In this document: positions 1 to 10,636 of the stretch, one piece after another
Layout: each line of letters opens with the position of its first letter
Numbering within the stretch: position 1 is the stretch's first letter
NCBI GenBank assembly: GCA_008692225.1
Contig: VICG01000006.1
Coordinates: 873,501 to 937,500, forward strand
Direction of reading: 5' to 3'
DNA: 64,000 nt
From: Monilinia fructicola
Lineage: Eukaryota > Ascomycota > Leotiomycetes > Helotiales > Sclerotiniaceae
The notes under the pieces: generated by a model
Databases searched by the model: none
What the model was told of the DNA's origin: nothing
Seen by the model: the letters and a program-made list of their open reading frames with translations, nothing else
Position numbers and translations under genes: made by a program

Positions 1-595
1 TATGTAAGAATTGAGTTGCTTTTTCAGAATGTTTAATCATGATTTCCTGGATAGCGGATCGTAGGAACTGGTTTGTTAACTGCAAAAGTGTTTCCCTACT
101 GACATCCGACATTTGTGATATACGTTTGAAGATAACACTTGCACGCTCTATCCTCCCAACCTGTAAACAAGCACGGAGTAACGCTATAACCTCATCACTA
201 GTACCACCAATCGCATCATATCCACCACGTCGATGTCTTAGGGGAGCTGTCGCTCCATCATCTGGAATTATGATCGGGTTTTGAAATTCTGGTAGCTGGA
301 ATGATGCATAATTCGGTGGTGGGTTTTGTAAACCATCGAAGGAGAGCTCCTCAAATGGCTGGCTTATTGCAGTTGCTAGGGACCGCGATTGGGGTTTTGT
401 CAAGTTTTCGTTCGAATTCCGCCTTTTTCGAAGGCCAGTCGCTTGAGGCACCGCGTCGACATGATGATTTCTGCATGTGATAGTTTTATTCGAATGAATG
501 GTCGGATATAAAAAAGGAAAGTATGTTTGTTGATGTTTGAGTTTATCAACAATTGGATTGCGACGAGCTCTTCGTCCTGCAGCTCGTACCAGCAT
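1..595 (-). CDS. RPO41: Probable mitochondrial DNA-directed RNA polymerase, N-terminal part (runs off the window)
   Basis: An open minus-strand frame runs from an ATG at 595 to the window edge, giving 198 residues without a stop. The N-terminus MLVRAAGRRARRNP is basic and free of acidic residues, as in a mitochondrial presequence, and a second basic stretch ends in RSLATA, a typical fungal presequence end. Further on, the segment DEVIALLRACLQVGRIERAS followed by a KRIS and NQFLRSAIQ pattern resembles the PPR-like helical repeats that open fungal Rpo41 proteins. The polymerase palm and fingers would lie outside the window, so the catalytic core cannot be checked. It is divergent from ATP25, another gene for a mitochondrial protein. 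The family call rests on the N-terminal pattern only; another PPR-type mitochondrial protein is the main alternative. Confidence 0.55.
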   Translation of the reverse strand, partial: MLVRAAGRRARRNPIVDKLKHQQTYFPFLYPTIHSNKTITCRNHHVDAVPQATGLRKRRNSNENLTKPQSRSLATAISQPFEELSFDGLQNPPPNYASFQLPEFQNPIIIPDDGATAPLRHRRGGYDAIGGTSDEVIALLRACLQVGRIERASVIFKRISQMSDVSRETLLQLTNQFLRSAIQEIMIKHSEKATQFLH

Positions 596-1239
596 CTTGA
601 TGATAGATGGGGGAAGAAAGTCTTAAGAGAGAGGGGAGTTCTCTGAGCCCTGGAGCTATTATCAAAGTGAGATTAGAACAATAAATTGATTGAACAGTCG
701 GTATATGTATGTATTTATTGAAAGATAGAAGAGAGGAACAAGTTAAATGCGGTCATAATCAGTATGATTCGTCAATATCTGATAGATACTAGGTAGGGAG
801 TGAAGTAAATGTACAATGGATGGGGAAGAGTTGTTTGGTGGAGGGGATGTTATATGAAGATGAAGGTCACTTGGGGGGGAAGAGGAGTAGAGAAGTAGAG
901 AAGTAGAGAAGTTGAGGCAAAATGGAGATTGATTTTTTTTTCTCTCTTGATCTCTACCGAATGGATAAGGATGCACGGACATGGGCACTTGCCATCGATA
1001 AGGGAATCCAACTGTGTAGAGGTAGTTTTAACCGGAATTCAGCCGGGCCCCGTGCACTAATAAGGATGAATAATCATTTCAGCCTTGTTTCCCCGTTCCC
1101 TCGCTAAAAACTACCCCCCTCCCAGAAAAAATGGCGAGGTAGGTAGCTGGAGGTATTAGGTAGGTATCGATTGGAAACCTCAGTCCTTCCCAGGTCCAAT
1201 ACTTACCTAGGTAGTTATCACTGTCATCAATTGACCAAG
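596..1239. promoter_or_regulatory. Shared divergent intergenic region (probable RPO41 and ATP25)
   Basis: About 640 bp separate two start codons that point away from each other, so both promoters must lie here. There is a purine-rich run near 870-935 on the plus strand. The last 100 bp before ATP25 contain several TAGGTA/CCTAGGTA words, including the palindrome TACCTAGGTA at 1204-1213. No TATA box is convincing. Confidence 0.5.
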
Positions 1240-3663
1240 ATGGTTGTCAGTCAAGCTATAAGAGCTGCTGGATGCGCATCGTGTCGTTTATCCCTGTTAC
1301 GAAATGCTACATCTCTCCCCACTCGAATCCTTCCAGCCTCTGGGAGATTTCATGCGACTAAAATCCCGAGGCGACAAATTCGATTTTCATCTCATTCACG
1401 AATAGGCGAACTGGATGAAACTTCCATGCGTGCGGATACTCTTGAGAGTCGAGGGTTTTTGAATGAAAATGAAGCAGATGGAGAAGAGGTCAAGACCGAA
1501 TCTTCCCAATATGAGGCTGTTCTGAAAGGTCAAGAGCCTTTGAATGAGATCAAGGCAGATGAGGAGATTGGGACTTCAGTTTCTGCTGTGCCATGGTATC
1601 TACAAGTCGAAACTCCTCAAACGACACCGAAAGCTCTTTCCGAACGCCAAAAAATTCCAGATCTACCAGAGTTGCCACCTCCAATTCTTCAACCCATGCT
1701 ACAGCATATCTCGGTCGACTTGGGTCTTGATGATCTTACACTGCTAGATTTACGAAAGCTTGACCCTCCACCCGCCCTCGGAGCGAACTTGATAATGCTT
1801 ATTGGCACAGCACGAAGTGAAAAGCATTTACATGTCTCTGCGGATCGATTATGTCGATGGTTGAGAAGTACATATAAGCTACGTCCAAGCGCAGATGGGT
1901 TATTGGGAAGGAATGAGTTGAAATTGAAACTGAGACGCAAATCACGGAGAGCTAAGCTTTTAGGTAGTGCGGCCGACGACAATGGCGATGATGGTATAAG
2001 AACAGGTTGGGTTTGCGTTGATATTGGTGTAGTCGACAGCCCAGATATGCATGTAAACGCTGTGCCCGAAGGCGACGGATTCGTGGGATTTGGGAGACGG
2101 ACCGATGGTGTTAGGGTTGTGGTTCAAATGCTTACGGAAGAAAAGAGACTAGAAATTGATTTGGAGAAATTATGGGGTGGAATTTTGCGAAGGTCCGGTC
2201 AGTCGGAAATTGAAGCCGAGGATGGAAAATTAGAGGTAGTCGAAGACGCGGAGTTCGAGGTTGAGGAACCAACGCCTAGATCGAATTTTCAATCATCACA
2301 AAACACTGCAGGGTTGGCCATGAAACCTCGAGGTTTTCAAATTCCACAAACTCGGCAATTTCATACCTCGGTACGAAGAAGAATAGACGCTCCTATGGAC
2401 CAGCAGCCAAACGGTATCTCATCCTCACCAGAGCAAGACGGAAAAATTGAAAATAGTGGACTAACAGGGCTTCAGCAAACCGTACTTTCTGATTTCTCTC
2501 GTGGTGAATTCGGAAAGGCCAAAGACAATGTATTGGAATATAGTGCTAACAACATAGAGCTGGATTGGCAATATTTCTTGTTGTACCAACTAAGAACGTA
2601 TCTTGAAAATGTCTCGAGGGAGGAAGCGATGGCCTATTTAGGTCAAGGCTATCTCCCTGGAGATACGCCCTTTCTCAAATGCTTCCAAGATGCCGTGATT
2701 GGTGTCAGACAAACCAACCAGCCTGCGTCTTTCAAGTGGGATTACGTCTTCTGGCTATTCTATTATGCTCAAGACATTGGTCACCCTTGGTTTAAGACCA
2801 TTAATTTAATAAAATTGTTCAAAATATTTGAAAAAGAGAAATTTGACGACAGTGATATATCTGACGAATATTACCACAGAATTATACGTACCATTCTTGA
2901 ACCGGCTCGTGGAGCCATTTCAGACAAGAGTCACGCTCCTGCACGTTTCAATTCCCGGTTTGCACTAAAGGTCATCCAAACCATGTTCAGGCGAGGCCAC
3001 AAGATTTTGACAGAAGAAATGTTCGTGACTTTGCAAGAGGCCACAGAACGAATTTCAGACCTTGATATCCTAACTGTTCATCCCAAGGCAACAATCAATG
3101 ATTCTTTCGGGATCCCCACCAAGGCCATGACACCAATTCAACGTCGAATACATACTCTAATGATGAATCTCGAGTTGCCTTCATTTTCAGATGAATCTAG
3201 GTGGCGATTGATGCAACTATATGCACGAAATGGACATTGGATAGCTTTCTGGGATATTTGGAGATTACCACTTCGTCAGAGCAAACCACAATCAGCCGCC
3301 ATGTATGCATATATGTTTCACGAGATAGCAGAGACAGGGCATCAGAAAGGTTGCATGAAAGTACTACGCACTTGGATTGAAGATGTAGACCGAGAAGATC
3401 CCGCTGTGAGATTGGAAGGTGATCTTGCAGAGGCAGTCAAAGCTTGTTTATTGGTTGCAGATCCTCACGTTGAGCAAGAAGTAATTCAGGATCCTGAGAA
3501 ACCGGGGGAATGGTCTTCTCTGTGGAGGAGATGCCACGGGGGAGACCAAAAGTGGAAGGATATGGTTGAGGATATGGTTGCCAAATATGAACAAAGCAAC
3601 GGCCAGAGTGACGCTGTTGAGCTGGGTGATGCTGCTATGGCTATTGAACAAGAATTTAATTGA
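1240..3663 (+). CDS. ATP25: ATPase synthesis protein 25, mitochondrial
   Basis: This intronless gene encodes 807 residues. In yeast Atp25 the N-terminal part is an RsfS/Iojap-like (DUF143) domain linked to assembly of the Atp9 ring, and the C-terminal part stabilises ATP9 mRNA; the precursor is cleaved between them. Here the RsfS-like domain lies near residues 155-250, with DDLTLLDLRKLDPP, then HVSADRLCRWLR. A second basic, presequence-like stretch, RQFHTSVRRR, falls near residues 377-386, just before the large helical C-terminal domain, which fits cleavage into two parts. I chose the ATG at 1240 (context accaagATGG) because it opens a good presequence (MVVSQAIRAAGCASCR). The frame is open upstream to 1171 without an ATG there. 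Length fits fungal Atp25 proteins. Confidence 0.9.
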   Translation: MVVSQAIRAAGCASCRLSLLRNATSLPTRILPASGRFHATKIPRRQIRFSSHSRIGELDETSMRADTLESRGFLNENEADGEEVKTESSQYEAVLKGQEPLNEIKADEEIGTSVSAVPWYLQVETPQTTPKALSERQKIPDLPELPPPILQPMLQHISVDLGLDDLTLLDLRKLDPPPALGANLIMLIGTARSEKHLHVSADRLCRWLRSTYKLRPSADGLLGRNELKLKLRRKSRRAKLLGSAADDNGDDGIRTGWVCVDIGVVDSPDMHVNAVPEGDGFVGFGRRTDGVRVVVQMLTEEKRLEIDLEKLWGGILRRSGQSEIEAEDGKLEVVEDAEFEVEEPTPRSNFQSSQNTAGLAMKPRGFQIPQTRQFHTSVRRRIDAPMDQQPNGISSSPEQDGKIENSGLTGLQQTVLSDFSRGEFGKAKDNVLEYSANNIELDWQYFLLYQLRTYLENVSREEAMAYLGQGYLPGDTPFLKCFQDAVIGVRQTNQPASFKWDYVFWLFYYAQDIGHPWFKTINLIKLFKIFEKEKFDDSDISDEYYHRIIRTILEPARGAISDKSHAPARFNSRFALKVIQTMFRRGHKILTEEMFVTLQEATERISDLDILTVHPKATINDSFGIPTKAMTPIQRRIHTLMMNLELPSFSDESRWRLMQLYARNGHWIAFWDIWRLPLRQSKPQSAAMYAYMFHEIAETGHQKGCMKVLRTWIEDVDREDPAVRLEGDLAEAVKACLLVADPHVEQEVIQDPEKPGEWSSLWRRCHGGDQKWKDMVEDMVAKYEQSNGQSDAVELGDAAMAIEQEFN

Positions 3664-4481
3664 ATCGGCAGTGTTGAACGTGATCAAAACTTTAGTACCG
3701 CTTCTGAAACTTTGCCTGGAGCATAAATAATTCCAGAAGATGGCTTTGCAGCGCCTGGGAATGATCAAATTTTGCCAGGCTCGATGAGGGATGATCAATA
3801 ATGGGAATATATGGAGAAGAATTATGGAAGAGAAATTACGACATGAATGATAATGTATAAGGAAAGTGAACGATCTTTTGGGCATCAAAACCTCCTTATG
3901 AGGGATGGAAATGAGGTTTCTTCTTTGTATTTACTAAATTGATACCTCAGCGAAATTAATATCTCCCTCTCTTAATCCAATCTTTAAGACGATCCTTTTT
4001 CTTACTTTGAAGACTTAGGATGGAAGACCAAGAGCAAGTCGTCTTGATTTACATCCTTTGCATTCCTCCATCAGAGTTTGGCGTGAAAACAGTAAAGCTC
4101 ACCAGGACCTTTTTATATCCCGGTGAGCTCTTTTGATTTCTTTTGATTTTTTCAAAGTGCCATCAGGGCGTAATGATGTCTAAGGGAGCTCACCGGGGGT
4201 CGTAACTATTTAATTCCACAGTGCTCGGACTCTCAATATGGTTGATTGATTGGTTGGACGTTCTTCCCCATGACAACAAACACCAATCGCCTATCATTCT
4301 CAAACAACCCCTACTTTCCGTCTATCCATCTCATCACAAGACTCATTTGACACCAGATCATAACAGCATAACAAACTCATCTCAATAGTCATTGCAAATA
4401 AATAATTGAAGCATATCATCAAGTCTTGATCCAACCCCAAGCCTTCATATCTGCATTCTCTCCTCTCCGTTTCTGTTCAGA
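3664..4481. other. Intergenic region between ATP25 and the S1-type nuclease gene
   Basis: There is no supportable gene. The word GGTGAGCTC at 4121-4129 and a related GGAGCTCACCGGG at 4186-4198 form an imperfect inverted pair upstream of the nuclease gene. The last 200 bp are C/T-rich, as in many fungal 5' leaders. Confidence 0.4.
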
Positions 4482-5879
4482 ATGAGAATCCATACCCTTC
4501 TCCCCTTTCTAGGCTTGCTTTTGGTTCCCGCAGCACGGGCTTGGGGCACCCTAGGCCATCAAGCGGTAGCGTATGTAGCTACGAATTTTGTAGCCGACGA
4601 GACGAAAGATTATTTGCAGGCGTTGTTGGGGAATAAGACGGAGGATTATTTGGCGGGTGTGGCGACGGTGAGTGCGCTTGTTTGCATGTGATCTGTTTTC
4701 TTGTCTTTCTTTTCAGAACAGTCGGTGTGTGTTTGGGTGTTTGTTTGAACTTTTACTTCCCACGTTGGATTTGATGGGGACCTGGTAGTTACTGATATTT
4801 TTGAGAGCTAGTGGGCGGATAGCTTTAGATATACCAAGGCAGGGAGAGGCACGGCGCCGTGGCATTTTATTGATGCGCTGGATGATGTGCCTAGGTGTTA
4901 GTATTTTCTTCCAGTGAGCGATTGATGGCGGCAATGGAAGAGAGATTATGGGAGCTGTTGGGATGTTATGATTGATGCTGATGCTGGAGTGTTTTCTAGC
5001 TTGTGGAGTTAAGTTCGCTAGGGATTGTGGGGAGGAAGGGTGTGTGGTAGCGGCTATTTTAAACTTTGTGAGTGAGAGAATCTGAGAAATGACGGATAGT
5101 TCTTGAGATTTGGTACACTGCAAGTGCTGTGTATTGGCGGTAGACTTGGACGCCTTGCCAAAGTTCGAGGCCTCTACAAACATGAGGACGGACGATCGCA
5201 ATAACAGATAGGTGGAAGCTGTTGCTAATTGGGAGATCAGACGAGTCAATTGTTGGATCCGAAGGTGACTAAATATGATAAATATATTGCTGCAAAGGTA
5301 TGTATGTACTTCCGAAGTAGTTTTGTGTATCACTGACATGTCTGCACATAGTTTATCGTCCACGTGAGTTTTCGCCTTCCAAATTTGTTGTATTAACTCA
5401 TCAAAATTTAGTTTGTCGGAGACATCCACCAACCTCTTCACGCCGAGAATATCGATATAGGAGGTAATACTATTCACGTAAACTTTACCGGAAAGCCCAC
5501 CAATCTCCATTCCGTCTGGGACACCGCCATACCCGAGAAACTGGTTGGAGGATATTCCATGGCCGATGCTAAAGACTGGGCAGATGCGCTAACAACAGCT
5601 ATCAAAACTGGCATATATCAATATCAGGCAAAATCATGGCTTGAGGGTATGGATATAAGTGATCCATTGACAACCGCCCTGGGTTGGGCTAGGGACTCGA
5701 ATGCCTTTGTTTGTACGACGGTTATACCGGATGGAGCAGAGGTGCTACAGGGAAAGGAATTGAGTGGTGATTATTATGATGGATCTGTACCGGTTATTCA
5801 GTTGCAAGTTGCGAGGGCGGGATACAGGCTTGCGGCTTGGCTGGATATGATTGTCGGTGGCATAAAAACTGAGCTGTAA
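4482..5879 (+). CDS. Secreted S1/P1-type zinc nuclease (six exons, one of 12 nt)
   Basis: Exons are 4482-4667, 4812-4896, 5000-5067, 5241-5297, 5352-5363 and 5412-5879, giving 291 residues. S1/P1 nucleases are secreted, three-zinc enzymes that cut single-stranded DNA and RNA and remove 3' phosphates. A signal peptide (MRIHTLLPFLGLLLVPAARA) leaves Trp as residue 1 of the mature protein, which is a zinc ligand in this family. The other eight ligands are all visible: His in GHQAVA, Asp in WADSFRYT, His in PWHFIDA, His-Asp-His in FIVHFVGDIHQPLH, and His and Asp in LHSVWD. Cysteines and N-glycosylation sequons (NKT, NFT) fit secretion. All introns have good GT donors (gtgagt, gttagt, gtgagt, gtatgt, gtgagt) and AG acceptors. 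The 12-nt fifth exon encodes FIVH, which includes a zinc ligand. Confidence 0.9.
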
Positions 5880-8142
5880 TTCAGTATTTCTTGATCTTGT
5901 AGTTCATACGGATTTTGAGAACTTTCGTAGGGACTTAGATCATTATGGTAGGTCGTTCTACCAAGAGGCAATGAAAATTAGTTAGAGTAGTAGGCAAATG
6001 AATTCTAAATGAGATGAAGAAAATTGCTAGAACTCAGATCCCATTACCAGTCATCAAGGAGTTAAAAATAGGAGTAAATGAGACCAAAGATCAGAAAACA
6101 TCAGATGGATAAGTTCCACTCCCCGGCCTTTATTTCGAAGCCAAATCCAGACACACAACGATGCCATCTCCCCATCTCACTCTATTTCCAGCCTTACATT
6201 GACTCACTTATCGCTAGGGTTTCTACGATCTCCCTTTCAAACATACCGACGAGCTCTCATAAGCATCCAAACTCAATCTGAATCGCGAATTCCCCTATCA
6301 TCCCACCTTGCTTTTCATCAATTTCAACAGCCTTCAAAGGGACTTACAGATTCCAAGAAAATCTGATGTCTGATACAGCTTTCATTTCCGCTCCATCTTG
6401 ATCTTTCCATGAGATTGATTGTACATGAAGAATTCCAGATTTCCAGATGAAGACTCGCGAATGCTGGATTTGAAAATGATGTTTGACTGATATTATCTCG
6501 TGTTCAATAATCGATACAAGCACCCATCCTGTATTTCGTTGCACAGCTACATGAATTGTAGCCTATTAGTCTAACCGGGATCATCAATTCCTCTCGAGGT
6601 CCTCTTCTGTTGTCGACCTACGAATTTGGAGCGGCCTCCAATCTCGAGGCTGATGATCCTGGGCGTGGACCGATGCGTATATGCTGGGAGCGAATTTGAA
6701 TGTGCGAGGCGAGTGGAGGTAGCGGATGGGGATGATACGATGCAAGCAGTAGCATGCGCAGTGAACGCAACGCCCCTTGCGGAGAGCCACAAAACCCTAC
6801 ATCTAATCGCCATCAAGCTAATCAGGATTCCTCGATCAACAGTGAATCCTCATCTCATCCACCTCCCAAAACCAACGCAGACTACATCTCAAGTATCCAT
6901 CCGTGGATATTTACCTTCGCCCGCCTCTACGTATACACTATGCATTCAAAATGTCAGCTCATCAACAGCACCGGCCATATCTAGCGTCTTCACCGGCACT
7001 ATTCAAGTTGCGAGACCGAGCGGTCACTCGATCGTCTTCCGCCGGGCAAAATATGTCATATCTACCGAGTAAATCACAATGACGTGAGACGAGTGATCAA
7101 ATAACGCACCGAACGAAGAACCACATCACGATATCGACACAACCCCGAACCTCCCAGCCCGCGACGTGAATATCTCTCGACGATCGCGTGCACATTAGAC
7201 TTTGTCCCAATCCCAATCCCACTCCCGCCGACCATTTCGTCCGTTCGAAGCCATCCCCGTAACATCGCCACCAAAGACAAGACAGACAGATCACCACGAG
7301 CGACACGCACACGCGCAGATTTGCTATCGGCAAACCGCGGAGACGTAACACTCTAGCCGACGCAGTCGCAACAGTCTCCCGCTCATGCTCCGCGACCCAC
7401 AAGCGAGCACCAAGCATGCGCAGGGAGCGTCGCACTTCTCCGTGAGACAGACGCCGGGCCCGGAGCATGCAGACTGCTGTACTCAACTCGCTCCACCCAA
7501 GGGGGCGCAGATAGCGGACACGCATCTTCCATCGACGTGTGGCGAGGTTCGCGGCAAGGTAACAGAGGGGTTGCCCATTGTCGTTGGGTCATGGTGACTT
7601 GGACTGAGGTGTGAATGACGGGGGAAGAAGGTGGCGATGGGAGGCGAGAGTTCACACTGGGGTGGGTGGGTGGGTGATGGCAAGAGAGAGGGGATAAATG
7701 TCAGACGGTCAAGTACTCAGACGGCCAAGTGAGCAAAACGAAGCAAAGCGAGCCAAGGTATATAGTCAGTCAATCAAGCGAGGAAAAATTTGGATTTCCG
7801 TGGGAAAGCCAAGATGAATTTGAAACATACTGTAATTATACGATCCCCCAAGTTCGCCTAATTATCGTACCGAACCACGCGCCCATTCGCTAAACTTCCT
7901 GTCCCGATCCCATCCCGATTCAGTTGCCAATAATGTGCTTCAAATAGTATACGGGGTATATTCTTGTCTTTCTATCATTCTTGGATATACTGCAATGGTA
8001 TTCGAAAAATCCAAATCTCTCTTTCCAACCAGACATCTGTTTTATCTGTTTTATCTTTCTTCTCCTTCACCATCTATGCAAACTCCGCATTGGTATCTCG
8101 CGCATTCTCTCAACTCCCAAACGACCCTGATCGAGCCACCCC
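5880..8142. other. Intergenic region, 2.3 kb, with a GC-rich stretch
   Basis: No gene can be supported. The stretch 7100-7600 is clearly more GC-rich than its surroundings and is open in several frames on both strands (e.g. 6626-7072 plus, 7097-7525 minus). None of the translations shows a recognisable domain, signal peptide or conserved block, and the openness is what GC-rich DNA gives by chance. A TC-rich stretch follows at 7960-8230 over the 3' end of the AFG1-like gene. Confidence 0.4.
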
Positions 8143-10003
8143 TTACATGATATCTTCCATTCTCTTACTTCTAACCTTCTGCCACCCTTCCTTCTCACTC
8201 TTTCCCCCATCTTTCTCTAACCCCATTCCCCGCTCTACCCATTGTTGACTACCCATCTCGCTCAGTCGACTTAACGCTCTCGCAAAAGCGAACCTCTCTT
8301 CATCTCCACTAAAAATGCTAGAATTCTTCAGCATATTCATGTTCATGCCCAGGTCATCCATCATCATCCTCATTGCATCATCAAGCTCTTCTCCTTCATT
8401 CCCCTCTTCCTTCTGCCCTCTCTTATCCTCTGCATCCTTCTTCATGCTACTCTGAATTTCTTCTTTTGACAGGAAGAGTTGCGTTAGTGGAACTGCGGTT
8501 GTCAGGACAAGCTTGGCGTGGGATTCGTAGACGGCATCAATGAACGTGATAAAGCGACGGGCGAGGTCACGTTGTTGGTGTGTCATTCCGGGGACATCGG
8601 TAACGATGAAGGCATCGTAACTTCGCATTAATTCAATGTAATCAGCGGCGCTAGTAGGCTTCCCGATCAGTTCATCGAACGTGAACATGGCAGCTTTCCC
8701 ACTAACTTTTGGCACGTGGATTGCGCGACCCCAGACATGTTGGGTTTCTGAATGAGGGGTAGGTTGGTCAGGGTCGCCCAGGAAACGGAACCATTTTTCA
8801 GCATGTGTAGATGCGTGAGCGTCCAGAGGAGAGTGGTAGACTCCGGAAGGGGGGCGAGGGATCTTTCGGTAGTCGGTGGGACTGTCAAGGTTGATCACAT
8901 GGAGGCGGTTCTTAAGGAGGTTGATACAGGGGATGAAGGATTCTCGTTGGATTCCATTGCGGTAGAGGTCATCGGGGTGACGATTGGATGTAGTGACAAG
9001 GACTACCCCATGGGACATTAGAGATTCAAGGAGTCTACAGTACATCAGTATAAGGACGAAAACTCTACAAAGTGAGATAGGAGAAAATACCTTCTGAGGA
9101 TCATGGCATCAGCTACATCCGTACATTGAAACTCATCAAAACATAACACATTTCCCTTCTCCGCAATATCCGCTGCCACAAAAGGTACAGCATCAATATC
9201 ATTCCCGAACTCCATCTTCATCTTATGCAGCCTCCTATGAACATCCTGCATGAAATTATGGAAATGAATCCTCGTTTTCGAAGCCACGCTGCTTGGGAGA
9301 GTCTCATAAAACAAGTCCATCAACATGGTCTTCCCACTTCCCACATCTCCGTACAAATAAAGGCCCCGCGGAAGGTTGCTCGGTATCTCTTTCAACGCCG
9401 ACTCTTTGGGTTTATTTCCAAATATACGTCCAAATACGGAGGTTGGCGGGGGTTTCAGGGATTCGAGGGTGGGATGAACAATGGCAGGCGCATGATAATA
9501 TCGCAGCTCATCATGAAGATGCTGAAGATTTTGTATAATGCCTAGAAGCATTCCTCGTCAGACTTTATCATAAAAGTGAAGTGTGAAATGTATCTTGCTG
9601 ACCTCTTTGGTGCTCGTCGTCCCTCAATTGTCCCAAAGCAACGCGCGCATTGTATTCCTTCATAGGTCCTTGATCATCCGGATTTCCTGTATTGATGTTA
9701 GTCAACATTTCACTTCCATATAGCAGATTGTATACCATTTTGAACTGTTGCCAAAGCCCGCCTCTGTCCCGCAACAAATGACGCGGGAAAGGCCAGTAAA
9801 CGTCTCGGTATTGTTGAGCCAAAGGCTGAACTCGAAGCTGAGATTCTTGGTCCCAAGGCGATGGCAGATATACATCTTATGCCACTCCCCCTACTTATTG
9901 AGTTGCAATCTATACATGCCCGCTCCCATGGACTCTTATTTGCACTTTTATAATTGGTTGATAGGTATCGCAAGGATCGCGCCGACGTAATCCGGAGTTT
10001 CAT
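8143..10003 (-). CDS. AFG1: AFG1/LACE1-family mitochondrial AAA+ ATPase
   Basis: Exons on the minus strand are 10003-9736, 9686-9603, 9541-9091 and 9034-8143, giving 564 residues. AFG1 (LACE1 in animals, ZapE in bacteria) is an inner-membrane-associated ATPase of mitochondrial protein quality control that promotes degradation of respiratory-chain subunits. The Walker A motif is GDVGSGKT, Walker B is [12 protein letters not shown], and the sensor-1 region is [16 protein letters not shown]. The family block [19 protein letters not shown] is created across the second intron. The N-terminus is basic with [10 protein letters not shown] just before the first splice site, consistent with a mitochondrial presequence. 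A Met/Lys-rich, acidic insertion near residues 470-510 looks disordered. The start at 10003 is the first ATG of the open exon; an extra upstream exon cannot be excluded. Confidence 0.9.
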
Positions 10004-10636
10004 AATGACTGCAAATTGCAAGCTGCTCTGTTAATTATAAGAATAATCTATATGCGCATTTTGTAGGAAAGGAAAGGGGAAGAAGAGAAAACTCTAGTAG
10101 GTATGTTGTAGTTTTGTAAATTATTAATTGTAAAAATATCCCAAAGATATATTTGCGGAATTAATACGGGATCTTACCTCGGACTCGGACATGTGGAGAG
10201 CTTTCAGACTTGATGCCTCCCTAGGCGCAAAATAGATATGGGTACCACTACAAGTACAGTACTGTAAATTATAATTACTACCATGATAACATTACTAGTT
10301 ACCTACGGAATCGATGGCTGCTTGATATAACCTCAAGGTGAAGGCTCCATAGACTATAATATTGGTAAGGATATCACTTTTGCATGGAAACTTGAATATC
10401 ATGAATATAAAAGTCACAATTAGTTAAAGTATTTGATATTCTAAAAGTATAGATCTATCTTCTGCTAATCCAAAAGCCATGGAAAAACCAAGTTATATGT
10501 AAGGTTGAGGCACACGCCAAAATGTACCGAAATATATGAAAACTAAGAGTAAGCTCAGAAACAAGGCACTGGTAGCCGGAGCAGAACGGGATGTTATGAA
10601 AATGGGTTTGTCAAGGCGAAATATCGACCTCCGCAA
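10004..10636. other. Intergenic region between AFG1-like and R3H genes
   Basis: This AT-rich stretch of about 630 bp holds the presumed AFG1 promoter and the R3H gene's 3' end. I see no coding region, structured RNA or repeat in it. Confidence 0.4.

Noticed and set aside
6626..7525. Overlapping open frames in a GC-rich stretch near 7 kb
   Set aside because: They are open in both directions with no conserved block; best explained by base composition.
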